DNA of 64,000 nucleotides from Conchocele bisecta (GCA_029237695.1 CM055272.1:16542042-16606041), one strand, 5' to 3'; counted from the stretch's first letter, positions 44,795 to 56,469 are shown. Notes: generated from the letters alone by a model not told the origin. A program made the numbers and translations.

Positions 44795-44950
44795 AAATTG
44801 AGAAATGCGGCTATTAGTTTTCAGAACAGTGTAGACACAGATCAGCCTGCTCATTTGCGCAGTCTGATTAGGGTCTGCACTGTTCGTCATTCTGCCACTG
44901 AAACATTTGTCATTCTTCTAGCACGGTATAGATACGTATCTGACTGCAAG
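44795..44950. mobile_element. J14 partial
   Basis: Degenerate left end, core GTGTAGACACAGATCAGCC / AGTCTGATTAGGGTCTGCAC. Confidence 0.6.
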
Positions 44951-44989
44951 AAATATACTGCTATAATCCACAAGCTAAGATGACCTCAG

Positions 44990-45288
44990 TAGCCTATTTC
45001 ACCAACATTGCAAATTATACTTATCTAGCAAAGTATACTTTGAGGGAGAAATTTTCAATTTTAGGATAAATTTATTAATTTTTACTATACTGAATTTATT
45101 ACATTATCACAGCCATTTTGGCTGTGATAATGTAATAAATTCAGTATAATAATTCTGCTTACTTTTAATCATCATATGCAGTCGTTAGTTCTATATGAAA
45201 TAATGCATTTCAGGAAAAATAAATGATTACTCTCTCAAAGTATACTTTGCTAGAAAAGTATACTTTGCAATGTTGGTGAAATCGGCTA
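44990..45288. mobile_element. H6 element, complete
   Basis: 299 bp, TAGCCTATTTCACC / GGTGAAATCGGCTA; CAG on both flanks. Confidence 0.9.
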
Positions 45289-45325
45289 CAGATACGCTCC
45301 GCTTGTGTTGCTTCAGTTATACTTG

Positions 45326-45908
45326 AGACACGCCATGTAAGAACATGAAATGTTTACAAAATTTATCAAAAGTTGACGAAATTGTATCAAATGCAGCATA
45401 GAATTCCGCATTTGCTATGAAAATTTCGGCATCTTTCGACGTCATTTACAGAAAATATCAGTTTCTGTAAATATATTGCATGAAAAATTGCACTTGTTCT
45501 TCGGTACAAAATCATATGGCACTAGAGCTCTAGATAAGCTGCATATTTGCGTGAATACCCAATTAAAATTGCCAAAAACCCAATTGTAGCGTGTATCAAA
45601 AAGCAATAACAAATTTGTGGTACCTTTATCATACTACATAAAACAATAAACAGACCACAAATGTAGCATATTTTTCTTAGTTTCCATGAAAACTCATCTT
45701 TGTATTTCATTAGAATTGTCTCCAAGGAGACAATTCTAATGAAATACCACATGTTTTCATTTAGAAGCAAACTATTCAATAATTGCTGTATGTTGATGTG
45801 TAAACAGGAGTGTGATTTTATTTTACCCAATTAAAATATTGAAATACCCAATTGCTTCAGAAATGATGGAGTGACAATACTCAATTACTAATTTCTTATC
45901 TGGAGCAT
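45326..45908. mobile_element. AA2 foldback and F6 element
   Basis: AA2 45326-45522 (GAGACACGCCATG to ACAAAATCATATGGCAC). F6 45524-45908 (AGAGCTCTAGATAAGCTG to CTTATCTGGAGCA) with apex AGAATTGTCTCCAAGGAGAC. Confidence 0.7.
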
Positions 45909-45981
45909 TGTGGCACGTCTCATTTGATTTATGCTATAGAATTTGATGAGCTCTAGTTCAGCCTCCTGATACGTATTTGCC

Positions 45982-46104
45982 CAGATTTACATCTTGTCAC
46001 CAGTACAATATTAGCCCCGATTTACATGGTCCTGTCACCAAGGCAATATTAGCCCCGATTTACATGGTCCTGTCACCAAGGCAATATTAGCCCCCCTCCC
46101 CCCC

Positions 46105-46136
<32 letters not shown>

Positions 46137-46516
46137 ATTTACATGTCCTGTCACCAAGGCAATATTAGCCCCGATTTACATGGTCCTGTCACCAAGGCAA
46201 TATTAGCCCCGATTTACGTCGTCCTGTCGCCAAGGCAATATTAGCCCCGATTTACATGGTCCAATGTCGTCCAAGAGCAATATTAGCCCCATTTAGCCCC
46301 GATTTACATGGTCCTGTCACCAAGGCAATATTAGCCCCGATTTACATGGTCCTGTCACCAAGGCAATATTAGCCCCGATTTACATGGTCCTGTCACCAAG
46401 GCAATATTAGCCCCGCGATTTCCCCTTTACATGGTCCTGTCACCAAGGCAATATTAGCCCCGATTTACATGGTCCTGTCACCAAGGCAATATTAGCCCCG
46501 ATTTACATGGTCCTGC
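45982..46516 (+). repeat. 38-bp minisatellite with poly-C expansion
   Basis: Unit GATTTACATGGTCCTGTCAC + CAAGGCAATATTAGCCCC, about 13 copies. The CCCC of one unit has expanded to about 44 bases of C (46091-46134). Confidence 0.9.
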
Positions 46517-46667
46517 TGCCTTGTTGATGACCTAGAAAGCCGTGGAGTGGAGGAATTCCAAATTATAATTCTTCATAACAATTATATAAATCAATATTAA
46601 TCGATAACGACATTCATAGAAAAGTCTTGGCACAGTTATACTGCCATTGGAAAACCAGCTGGACATA

Positions 46668-47162
46668 TGTGGCTGTGACTGGAGAAATGGGGTTTATGAG
46701 ATTTGTAACCAATGTAGCACACTCCGTCAAATAGTACACTCTTGTACAGAGCTCCAGATAAGACGCGTATAGGCGTATTTTACACACTTATGTTAGCAGA
46801 ATATTCATTGATTATCAAAAGTGGGAGTACAAAATACTCATAGCAATGTGAAAATATGCATTGATTTTCAAATTGAGTAGTGAAAATACTGTAATACAGT
46901 TGAAAATTTACTTAGTTGAGCTGCAAAAAGCAAACACTGTTTGCTGTTTGCAGCTCTACTATGTAAATTTTCAACTTTATTGCAGTATAAATAAGTGGAT
47001 AAGTAATAATACACTCAAATAAGTGAATGTTTGAATTTGTTTTGACCATTTCTTCCCTATTTAATAAAGAAATGAATTGAAGAAAATCAATAATCCATTT
47101 GTAAAAAATGAAATACGCATTAAATTTGAAATCAGGGGTTACAAAAGCTTATCTGGAGCCCT
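46668..47162 (+). mobile_element. J15 left end and G7 element
   Basis: J end GTGGCTGTGACTGGAGAAAT (46668) is cut by G7 (46748-47162; AGAGCTCCAGATAAGACG to CTTATCTGGAGCCCTG). Confidence 0.7.
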
Positions 47163-47165
47163 GAC

Positions 47166-47596
47166 AATGTGCATCTCTGTTGATTGCATTGCCAATGTAG
47201 ATGTCTGTTATAAAGCTCTGGCTAACGTTTGACATCTGCTTATTGATTTTCTTCCTTTAATGAAATATGGAACAAATGATAAAAAAACCACTTGAAACAA
47301 ATTCATATATTTGATCAGCAAAAATAAAACTCATTTTTGCAGCTCAACTAAGTAAATTTTCAACTTTATTACAGTATTTACTTGGTTTGAAATCAATACA
47401 TACATGTATTTTCACATTGCTGTGAATATTTTGTACTCCCACTTTTGATAATCGATGCATATTCAGATAAAATAAGTGTGTAAAATACGCCAGTACGTAC
47501 CTTATCTGGAGCCCTGCATACCGTGTACAATATGCATCGCTGTTGATTGCATTACCAATGTAGATGTCTGCTGCTCTGGCTAACGTTTGACATCTG
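47166..47596 (-). mobile_element. G8 element between 70-bp direct repeats
   Basis: A minus-strand G remnant (about 47239-47515) lies between near-identical segments 47166-47238 and 47529-47596 (TGTTGATTGCATT..CAATG and GGCTAACGTTTGACATCTG). Confidence 0.7.
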
Positions 47597-47839
47597 GGGG
47601 CCGTTTCACTAAACTTCCTACGACTAAAATGTTCGTAAGTGCAAATTTAGGATCGTCTGGAAATTTCGCACCAACAATGTTTTTTTTGTAAATAATTAAT
47701 GGATTTACATTTATTGTGCATAGGCTGCATATGCAGCCTATGCTCAATAAATGTAAATCCATCAATTGAAATTTGCGGACGATTCTAAATTTGCGCATAC
47801 GAACATTTTAGTCGTAGGAAGTTTAGTGAAACGGCCCCC
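47596..47839. mobile_element. I3 foldback, complete
   Basis: GGGGGCCGTTTCACTAAAC to GTTTAGTGAAACGGCCCCC. Palindrome centre GGCTGCATATGCAGCC. Confidence 0.85.
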
Positions 47840-47870
47840 TGCTTCGCCTGTACATAATGCAGGGCTCCAG

Positions 47871-48351
47871 ATAAGGAATTAGTAATTGAGTATTGTCACT
47901 CGCATCATTTCTGAAGCAATTGGGTATTTCAACATTTGAATTGGGTAAAATATAATCACACTACTGTTTACACATCAACAGACCGCAATTATTGAATAGT
48001 TTACTTCGAAATGAAAAACATGTCTTGTCATTTCATTAGAATTCTAATGAAATACCAAAATGTGTTTTAATGGAAAATAAGAAAAAATATGCTATATTTG
48101 TGGTCTGTTTATTGCTTTATGCAGCATGAATTGTCTCCTTGGAGACAATTCTAATGAAATACCAAAATGTGTTTTAATGGAAAATAAGAAAAAATATGCT
48201 ATATTTGTGGTCTGTTTATTGCTTTATGCAGCATGATAAAGGTACCACAAACTCTTTATTGCTTTTTGATACTCACTACTTCTGCTTTCAATTGGGTTTT
48301 TGGCAATTTTAATTGGGTATTAAAGCAAATACGCAGCTTATCTGGAGCCCT
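47871..48351 (-). mobile_element. F7 element with internal tandem duplication
   Basis: AGGGCTCCAGATAAGG to TTATCTGGAGCCCTG. A segment of about 91 bp (48038-48128) is repeated at 48146-48236; the first copy lacks the hairpin apex. Confidence 0.8.
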
Positions 48352-48537
48352 GATAATGGTACATTATTTACAAGTCCCTGAACTGAATGCAGGCCGGAAT
48401 CAATTGCCGTCAATTCACAGCACGGCTACATCTCTCCAGTATCGCGAGTATATCGGAGATGTATATACGAGTATATCGGAGATGTATATACGCGCCATTG
48501 AACCGACTGTCGACCAGAAACAAACACACAGTGGAAC

Positions 48538-48704
48538 CTCTCTAAACCGGACACCAAGAAAACACCCGATCTTATTTTTGATGGGTTTCTTGGTTATTTA
48601 TCTCGGGTGATACAGTCTGTTCATGATCACATAGCACACGGCTATGGCTCGGAATGATCAAATGCCTGACTTACAGTGAAATGTTTCGAGAGGTTTCACT
48701 CTAC
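48538..48704. mobile_element. Q3 element
   Basis: CAGTGGAACCTCTCTAAACC to GAGAGGTTTCACTCTAC, about 165 bp, same family as Q1. Confidence 0.65.
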
Positions 48705-48707
48705 ATT

Positions 48708-49018
48708 CAACATTTGTGGCCGTGACTGATCAGATAGCGCACGCCTGTAGCTGATAACAATGTATGTTGCGTGTTAGAAGCATGACCGTGTTAGAAGCAT
48801 GACCGGTGTTTCATTGATAGAATGATGAACAGTGCAGATCCAGAGCTCCAGTTAAGCTGCGTAATTTGACCAACTTTGGATGAATATTTTTTATTCCTTC
48901 GTCAAAAATGGCAAGTTGGGAGTCCCTTAGAATCGTCTCATTGAGACGATTCTAAAGCACTCCCAACTTGGAGAAATAAAAAATTTACCTCCAAATTATG
49001 CACCTTAACTGGAGCTGT
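48708..49018. mobile_element. J16 part and A4 foldback
   Basis: J16 (48708-48841) has a small internal duplication TGTTAGAAGCATGACC. A4 (48842-49018) has AGAGCTCCAGTTAAGC ends and apex AATCGTCTCATTGAGACGAT. Confidence 0.7.
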
Positions 49019-49461
49019 GACTTAGCTACAATAAACTGCCTACGATACGTCATCTACAGCTACAATTTGACCCATTCAAAAAATGGGAGCAACCGAACTA
49101 GTAAACTAGTAAATTGCCATTCATAATAGAATAGGGAAGTAATTTTCCCATGGAAGCCATCTTGTCTCTAGGTTCAACATTGAACATAACGAAAAAGCTT
49201 TCAAATTTACAAGATATACATGTAAATGTCAGATAAACACCTTGACACGGTAAAATAACCAATTTCTGCATGTGTATGTTCTTTATTAATAATTTATTGA
49301 TACAGCTTTGACAGTTTTATATCGCTATCATATCAAACACGCCGGGTAATTAACCGATTGCAAAAATCGCTCTTCCATGCGTTACATTAAAGATATGGGG
49401 TTAAATTGCTACCCTCGCGAGAGGTATGGAGCGGGGTAGCAATTTTATTCTATATATGACC
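49019..49461. other. No recognisable feature
   Basis: Unmatched AT-rich sequence. Confidence 0.4.
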
Positions 49462-49649
49462 GTCAGGGACTCCGCTGGCGATCGCCACTTTCGCAATTGG
49501 CGATAAAAATAAACAATTGGCGATAAAACATTACAATTTTCGAAAAAAGAAATTGATATTTTTTTCGAAAATTGTAATTTTTTATCGCCAATTGTTTTAT
49601 TTTTTGGAAGTGGCAATTTTTTTTTATTTTCCCCAGTGGAATCCCTGAC
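49462..49649. mobile_element. Foldback BB1
   Basis: GTCAGGGACTCC / GGAATCCCTGAC ends. Interior palindrome of CAATTGGCGATAAAA and AATTTTCGAAAA arms. Confidence 0.75.
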
Positions 49650-49800
49650 TGTGCGGATACACCATTTGCTAATGCCTTTGATAGCGTTTTCTCGTGGCCC
49701 GTGAACACTTTGCTAATTCATTTAATAACATGCTTGATAGCATGTTCTCATGAAAGGATTGTTAACGCAGTTTGATAGCATTTTCTAGTGGCCCGGTGAC
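49650..49800 (+). repeat. Diverged short tandem repeat
   Basis: Two to three units share TTGATAGC(A/G)TTTTCT and GTGGCCCG(T/G)GA. Confidence 0.5.
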
Positions 49801-50157
49801 ATATTGGTGCGCATAACACACATTGTACTTGGTTTTACACCATCCTTTCTCCACATATTGAATTTCTTTGTATGTTGGGTTCATGTGAAATGAGGTATGA
49901 TGCGATGTGTAAAGGTATTGCGACGATGTGACTAACCGAGCACATAAATAGATGATCTTACACATGTCGCAATTTAATATGATATTATTAGACTTGTTGA
50001 CTGATTTCATATGTAACTCGGCCAAATCGGTCAACGAGTTTAATAAATATTGTTTTAAATCGGCTCAACTGTTAAGTCCTAGTTATTACATAAGCACAGC
50101 ATGATATATATACATTGAAGCTGTACCAATATGGGTTTACCTGAAACATCAATGAAG

Positions 50158-50372
50158 TCTATGGATACAATACTTTTTTATTGAAAAAAACCCTGACTAT
50201 TTTGTTTGTTTCTCTATAAAAGTATATGTTGTTACCACTCATCTGAACCGTCTCGTCGAGACGGTTCAGATGAGTGGTAACAACATATACATTTGAGAAG
50301 AAATAAAGAAAGTGACTAAAAAAAGTTCTGAAAAGATTCATACTACTGTAATTGTATTCCGCCTGTAATTGG
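50158..50372. mobile_element. D7 element
   Basis: Full palindrome with apex GAACCGTCTCGTCGAGACGG; right TTAA at 50373, left end decayed. Confidence 0.75.
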
Positions 50373-50382
50373 TTAAAAACAT

Positions 50383-50533
50383 GTAGCAACTATCGCCATT
50401 CCGTCAATGAATCACCCCTCGTGCTTCTAGCAAGCCAAGTAGATTGTTATCGGGCTACACCAGTGTGCTATTTGATCCGAATCTACATTGGTCACAAATC
50501 TCATAAGCCCCATTTCTCCAGTCACAACCGCAT
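50383..50533. mobile_element. J17 right part
   Basis: ATCGCCATTCCGTCAATGAA to CCATTTCTCCAGTCACAACC. Confidence 0.6.
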
Positions 50534-50814
50534 TTATATTGTAACCTATTCATTGTGCCCAAAAATGTTGCATAGTAACCGTATATACATTTGTGTTCGG
50601 GTACCATTTATTCTGGGTTGCACATATAATACATGGTTTCCCACAACAAAGAGTACCCCAATATTTACGGTTGGTATGGTTGTACTGGTCTATCACAATA
50701 ATGTATTTGAATATAATTTGTTTAGGGTTTTACTGGTGTCCGAATGTTTTGGGTTATTACGATAATCAATCTAGGATTATAATTTCAACATGTTGAATAA
50801 TTACTGACAGTTAA

Positions 50815-50940
50815 CCCATTTCAGTCTAAGGATACGATTCTTTTTGTTGAAAAAAATCTCATTATTTTGTTTATTTCTCCATAAAGGTATATGTTGTTGG
50901 TTCAAATGAGTGGTAACAACATATACTTTCGAGATGAAAC
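50815..50940. mobile_element. D8 element, truncated with collapsed palindrome
   Basis: TTAA 50811-50814, end CCCATTTCAGTC, then GTATATGTTGTTGGTTCAAA, where apex and one arm are deleted. Confidence 0.7.
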
Positions 50941-51258
50941 GAAGCGTAAATTCTGTTTAACAGCTAAAGGGAAACAACTCCTGTTTTTAATCCTACTTAG
51001 TCATAGAATATGCCATGAATTCAGATGGGTATTGATTATGTCTAGAAGATTTCACTCGAGGATATCGCGTTATAAACGCAGGCGACTGGAAAAATATTTA
51101 GCCGTGCTACTGGCACCACTCGTATGTCAATAGCACTCAAGACTTCCTGTTTATTCTGTAGATTTTCTACTCCCCTGCCCCTCTCCCCAACCCCCACAAA
51201 CATACATATAGGAGAAATGCACGAGCTGACCCATTGACAGGTAATTAAACACCATTAA

Positions 51259-52051
51259 AGGGTCATATTGGGATTTTATGAAAAAATACTACATGTTTTC
51301 ATCATGGCCCTGTGTAAAGTGGTTTTAATTGAAGATATATGTTGATACTAGGACTGCTGGGTTGTTTCAATTTTCACCCATATCTGTACATACGTATCAA
51401 ATTTGTTGAACGCAAAAACATAGAAAGTCCGATATATATGTACCTATATGGGTGAAAATAGAAACAACCTAGCGGTCCTAGTATCGTCGTATATTATAGG
51501 AATGAATGGCCTTTTTGTGGAATTTATCGGGGTATAAACTTGGAAAAGCCACTTTCACAATTGGCGATTTTCTCTCGAAAATTGTATTTTTTTATCGCCA
51601 ATTATTTATTTTTATCCTATTGGTTATTATAGGAATGAATGGCCTTTTTGTGGAATTTATCGGGGTATAAACTTGGAAAAGTCGCGGGAATACTGGACGA
51701 AGGCCGGAATGCCGGCTTTTCCAAGTTTATATCCCCGATAAATTCCACAAAAAGGTCATTCATTCCTTATAATTCCAGCATTTGAAATAAATTCATCAAG
51801 AAAATGTGTTTATTTTCCGTTTTCTTAAGAATTATTTTAACTGCGTCTCACGGTTACGGAAAGTAGTTCGGCGTGGGAGTTTACTGGGATATAAATTTTG
51901 GACAGACACTTGCTACGGGCCAATCAAATGTTAGGAAATTGTGTAAATATTTTTGTGCTGGAATTATCTCCACACCACTTTACAGGGTCATGGTGCACAT
52001 TTTTATTTTTTATAGTATTTTCTTTTAAAAATCCTGATATGGTAGGCCCCT
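51259..52051. mobile_element. TTAA element CC with nested Y copies
   Basis: TTAA at 51255-51258 and 52052-52055 bracket inverted ends of about 70-90 bp (GGGTCATATTGGGATT; AATCCTGATATGGTAGGCCC). Inside are an inverted pair (51342-51382; 51444-51485), a Y fragment (51492-51550), a BB-like piece (51548-51622) and a second Y (51626-51968). Confidence 0.65.
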
Positions 52052-52158
52052 TTAAACAACAAATAAACTGATGGTCAACATCAGTTGCTTGTTTTTGTGG
52101 TGAAAGTTTGGCAAAACTGTCACTGAATTACAAGTATCCGGTGGCAGAATTGGTAGTC

Positions 52159-52542
52159 AGTGCTCCAGATAAGGAATTAGTAATTTGGTATTGTAACTCC
52201 ATCATTTCTTAAGCAATTGGGTATTTCAAAATTTTAATTGGGTAAAATAAAATTACACTACTGTTTACACATCAACAGACAGCAATTATTGAATAGTTTG
52301 CTTCGATGAAAACAAGTATTGGCATTTCATTAGAATTGTCTCCTTGAAATACCAAGATGTGTTTTCTTAGAAAATAAGAAAAATATGCTATACATGTATT
52401 TGTGGTCTGTTTATTGTTTTCTGCAGCATGATAAAGGTACCATAAAATTTGGATTGCTTTTTGATACTCACTACTGATTTCAATTGGATTTTTGGCAATT
52501 TTAATTGGGTATTTAATCAAATACGCAGCTTATCTGGAGCTC
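52159..52542 (-). mobile_element. F8 element, one palindrome arm lost
   Basis: AGTGCTCCAGATAAGG to TTATCTGGAGCTC; GAATTGTCTCCTTG is not followed by its full arm. Confidence 0.8.
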
Positions 52543-52866
52543 TTGGGTTGTTATGGTTGCATTGTAAGTTGTCCTGTTACTACGATTTGTCGTGAAATTA
52601 TGCTATTTGTGATTAACATTTTCTAGTTGTTATTGTTGAAAAAAGGTTTGCGAATTGAATTGTTGCATATTTATGAATTACAATCACGGTTATTTCAAAT
52701 TATTGGACCCCGTTGCTATGAAAACAAAGTGTAAACAAAGTGTTATGTGTCATTATCACTCATTTTGTTATCTGTTAATTTCGGCTAATGGCTGGTTGGT
52801 TACCACTGCATGGACAAGATGTATGCCGTCATGACAGTATGGGGTTTATTGGGTTCGCCCCAGTAG

Positions 52867-53090
52867 CCTATTTCACCAACATTTCAAAGCATACTTTTCT
52901 AGCAAAAACATGCATTTCTAAAAAAACATGTTTTGACAGCACTTTAGAATAATTTACAACATTCTTTGACAGCACTTCAGAATCATTTCCATTGGAAATG
53001 ATTCTGAAGTGCTGTCAAAACATGTTTTTATTGAGAAATAAGGTAAGATATAAAAGCAACAGCAGACGACAATTGTTGTGATGGTTAAAG
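52867..53090. mobile_element. H7 end and C3 element
   Basis: H end TAGCCTATTTCACCAAC (52865-52906) runs into C3 (about 52910-53090), with the GAATCATTTCCATTGGAAAT hairpin and a CAGACGACAATTGTTGTGA end. Confidence 0.65.
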
Positions 53091-53375
53091 TGACCAGCGC
53101 CGTTTTTCCAGAAATTGTGAAGGGCCCGATTTTCGCCAAAATTATGAAAATTTGCAACGCATTGAAAATCACATTGAAAATCAAATACCGGTAATGGTAA
53201 TACTAAAAAGTCACTATATTACAATGGATTATAGCAACTTTCAATTGTGATTAAACAATTGAGTAAGAATGATGCATGTATAAAAAAAAAAAAAAATTGC
53301 CTCGGTCGTGTCGATTGTCAACAACAGATTTCCGATTGTGAAGTCCCCAAAGATTACATAGGGAGAAAAAGCCCT

Positions 53376-53560
53376 GGGGGTCGTGCAAACTTATGATAGT
53401 CTGTAAATTTCATATTAACAATGTTTTTTGGTAAACAATTATTGGATTTACATTTATTGAGCATAATATATGTCGATACATCAATTGAACTTTCCAGACG
53501 ATCCTAAATTTGCACTTACGAACATTTTAGTCGTACGATGTTTAGTGAAACAGGCCCCTA
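53376..53560. mobile_element. I4 element, left end missing
   Basis: Right end TTTAGTGAAACAGGCCCC; palindrome mostly deleted. Confidence 0.65.
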
Positions 53561-53853
53561 GTGTCTACGTTTGTCGATAACTGTTGTTAGGTTTTTCATC
53601 ATTTCGGTGACGAGTAATACATATATATGCTTAGTGCTTAAAACAAACACAAGTTGTTTATTAGTGTAATCTACAGTCTTGTGATATACAGTACTTGTTA
53701 CGTGCAACAGGCTCGTCGCTTGTGTTTGTCTTGCGAATCATAGAACGTATCTTGTGAAACGTATATAGGTACCCGGGCATTTATCTGCATTAGTGCTGTT
53801 CAGCTAAAATCTCCATGTAACGTGTACGTACATGTATATTAAACAGATTTGTT

Positions 53854-54320
53854 GGTTGCGATTGGAGAAATGGGGCTTATGGGCTTTGTGACCGGTGTAG
53901 CTCCTGATCAAATAGCACACTCCTATAGCCTGGTAACGACCTATATTGCTGGTTAGAAGCGTGACGGGTGCTTCATTGATGGAATGGCGAACGGTGCAGG
54001 GGCCCGTTTCACTAAACTTCTTACGACTAAAATGTTTGTAAGTTCAAATTTAAGATCGTCTGTAAATTTCAATTTATGGATTTACATTTATTGAACATAG
54101 GCTGCATATGCAGCCTATGCTCAATAAATGTAAATCCGTCAGTTGTTTATAAGAAAATATTGTTAATGTGAAATTTACAGGCTATCATAATTTTACACTT
54201 ACGAACATTTTAGTCGTAGAAAGTTTAGCTTCATTGGTGGGATGGTGAACGGTGCAGATCCTGATCTGGATCTACACTGGTCGCAAAACCAATGAGCCCC
54301 ATGTCTCCAGTCAGAACCAC
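53854..54320. mobile_element. J18 element split by I5
   Basis: J runs 53854-53999 and 54229-54320. I5 (54000-54228) starts GGGCCCGTTTCACTAAAC but ends early at AAAGTTTAG. A 29-bp J segment (53971-53999) is repeated with three changes at 54229-54257. Confidence 0.75.
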
Positions 54321-54973
54321 ATTTGATGGTTGCATAACGCATATTTAATATGTTATAGCTGCACGTTTCGCCACTAGCTTTCCTTTGGCGGTAATAAAAC
54401 GCAATTGCAACCACGTTATGCAACAAAATTATTTAAAGATTAAAAAAAAAAAAATTCTCTATTCACATTTCTGTTCTGTAAATATTCCCATCAAAATGGG
54501 TGACATTATTTTCGCGACCAGTGTAGACCCAGATCAGCTTCCGCTGTCGCCTGGTTTTAACGGGTACAGACTGTGACCCAATCAGGAGCTACACTGTTCG
54601 TGGACGAAACAATATATCACGTAAACATTGTTACATTGTCCATTTATTGCTGTTATTGCCTGTATATGATAATTTATTGATTTGTGTTCCATCTACTGTA
54701 GTGTATAATACACATGTACATATTCACTATACACAGATGGTGTCTGTTCACACGTTTGTTCACATCATTCAGTAGACTAGGTCGTTGAGTGGTGGTTATA
54801 CCGTTTAATAATGTAGGTCACTGCCAAGTATAGAGTGGCAAGACGAGTGTTGTTAGTTTTACAATTTTCACAAGTTTTTTTTTTTATAAATCTGGAATAA
54901 TGGGTTTGTCTTTGTAATAGTATTTAGAATTAAATGTCTTCACGGTAATTAAGAACTTGTGTGACTTGTCGTG

Positions 54974-55316
54974 ATAAATAGAGAATAGTAGGTTAGTGTC
55001 GTGAATGGGAAAAAATATCTGGCAAGGCTTAGGAAACGGGATGGGCTCTGCTGTGCCGAGCACATCCGGTTTCCTTGCCGCGCCAGATATTTTCCCCATT
55101 CACGACACTAACCTACTATTCTATTTATCCCGTCAACACCTACAAATAGCTTTAAAATGCAAAAAATAACCCCAGCTGCATCGTCAAAATCGGAGAATCG
55201 ACTAGTATGACAACTGCACATATTCATACGCAATGATTAGGTGTATTGACAGGATATCAAAAATGTTTCATGGCACCTTGTTTCACAGCACATACGCACT
55301 GTGTTGACGGGATAAA
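54974..55316. mobile_element. Element E3 without D core
   Basis: Single E unit with hairpin (AGAATAGTAGGTTAGTG and complement) and the outer TTATCCCGTCAACAC / GTGTTGACGGGATAA pair. It has no D palindrome or duplicated end. Confidence 0.8.
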
Positions 55317-55373
55317 AATGAGCTTCGAGTTTCCAGTATTTAGTTTTCGACCAGTGTAGACCCAGGGTCGATA

Positions 55374-55446
55374 CTGGTCATAATTTCATCCGTCCTTCGT
55401 GACACTTACACTGGTCATAATTTCATCCATCCTTCGTGACACTTTT
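55374..55446 (+). repeat. Two-unit tandem duplication
   Basis: ACTGGTCATAATTTCATCC and GTCCTTCGTGACACTT occur twice. Confidence 0.75.
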
Positions 55447-55603
55447 GATGAGCAATGCACAGATCATGTCATTCTAACACGAGTGAGCTAGCTGGCTGAT
55501 CAAGGGCTATCCTGGTCAGACGTTCAATAAGCCTGTTTTTGTTGTGACAGGTTGCACCATGTTCTATTAAATGAGTACAAATGTAGTGTGAAGAACAATT
55601 TAA

Positions 55604-55785
55604 CCCTTAGCCTGCTGAATGAAATGTTGTCGTTTGTTTGTTTTATTTTCGATTTTTCTCGTCAAAAACATGGTTTGACAGCATTTTAGAATTCTAAAAT
55701 GCTGTCAAACCATGTTTTTATTGAGAAACAGAGCAAAATATAAAGCAACAGCAGACGACTGTTTTCGCGATCAGCAGGCTAAGGG
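55604..55785. mobile_element. TTAA element C4, intact
   Basis: 182 bp, CCCTTAGCCTGCTGA / TCAGCAGGCTAAGGG, TTAA at 55600-55603 and 55786-55789. A shortened hairpin AGAATTCT replaces the usual apex. Confidence 0.9.
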
Positions 55786-55845
55786 TTAAAACTGCACAGA
55801 TAAATTGCATTTACAGAAAACCTACAGAGCAGTTTTGAGATGTAA

Positions 55846-56110
55846 GTAGGCGACAGGTGGGAGCATGTGAATGGTAAATTTATTGATGGGCTTCATTGTT
55901 GCCGGAATCTCGATATCCCTGATTTTGAGACCCTCGGATGCATATTTGGCTTTCTTGCTGCTGGAGAGTGTTAATCTGATTATACCCATTATCCCCCGGT
56001 TAAACCGGTACCCATTATGATATCCCCCCCCACCCCGACCCTTAACAGGTGAAATATGGGATTCGACCCCATTAACGACCTCCTTAGCTGTTGACACCAT
56101 TAAATAAATA
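55846..56110 (+). mobile_element. SINE N6, decayed
   Basis: GACAGGTGGGAGCATGTGAA head, middle deleted, GGGATTCGACCCCATTAACG tail. Confidence 0.6.
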
Positions 56111-56145
56111 TATTCATAGAATCAAGTAATCACTGAATTATAGAC

Positions 56146-56274
56146 AGAGCTCCAGTTAAGGTGCGTAACTTTGGGGAGACGATTCTAAAGCAATCCCAAC
56201 TTGCCATTTTTCGTGAAGAAATGAGAAAAATACCCGGAAAATTTGGTCCAATTACGCACCTTAACTGCAGCTCT
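56146..56274. mobile_element. A5, one hairpin arm deleted
   Basis: AGAGCTCCAGTTAAGG then GAGACGATTCTAAAGC, ending CTTAACTGCAGCTCT. Confidence 0.75.
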
Positions 56275-56469
56275 GTATATGCCATGATCAGACTGTGTCA
56301 ACAGACAATATACCTACTATTTCCATCGTAAGTCACCAAATACGTTCTATACTGTGCCAGTGGCCCATCTCCGCAGTAATATATCTGCTACTGCTAGGAA
56401 TGGTAAATAATTTACTATTTATCTGTGCAGTTGAAAATGTTCCTTTGGCTGAAGTGAAGTATTCTCCCA

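Noticed and set aside
29362..46516. CRISPR-like array interpretation of the regular repeats
   Set aside because: The 63-bp and 38-bp arrays have no unique spacers; whole units repeat, and the setting is eukaryotic.
50891..51133. 80-codon ORF with a basic stretch after D8
   Set aside because: The N-terminal part is D8 sequence and the rest has no recognisable domain or splice context. It could be a chance frame; not annotated.
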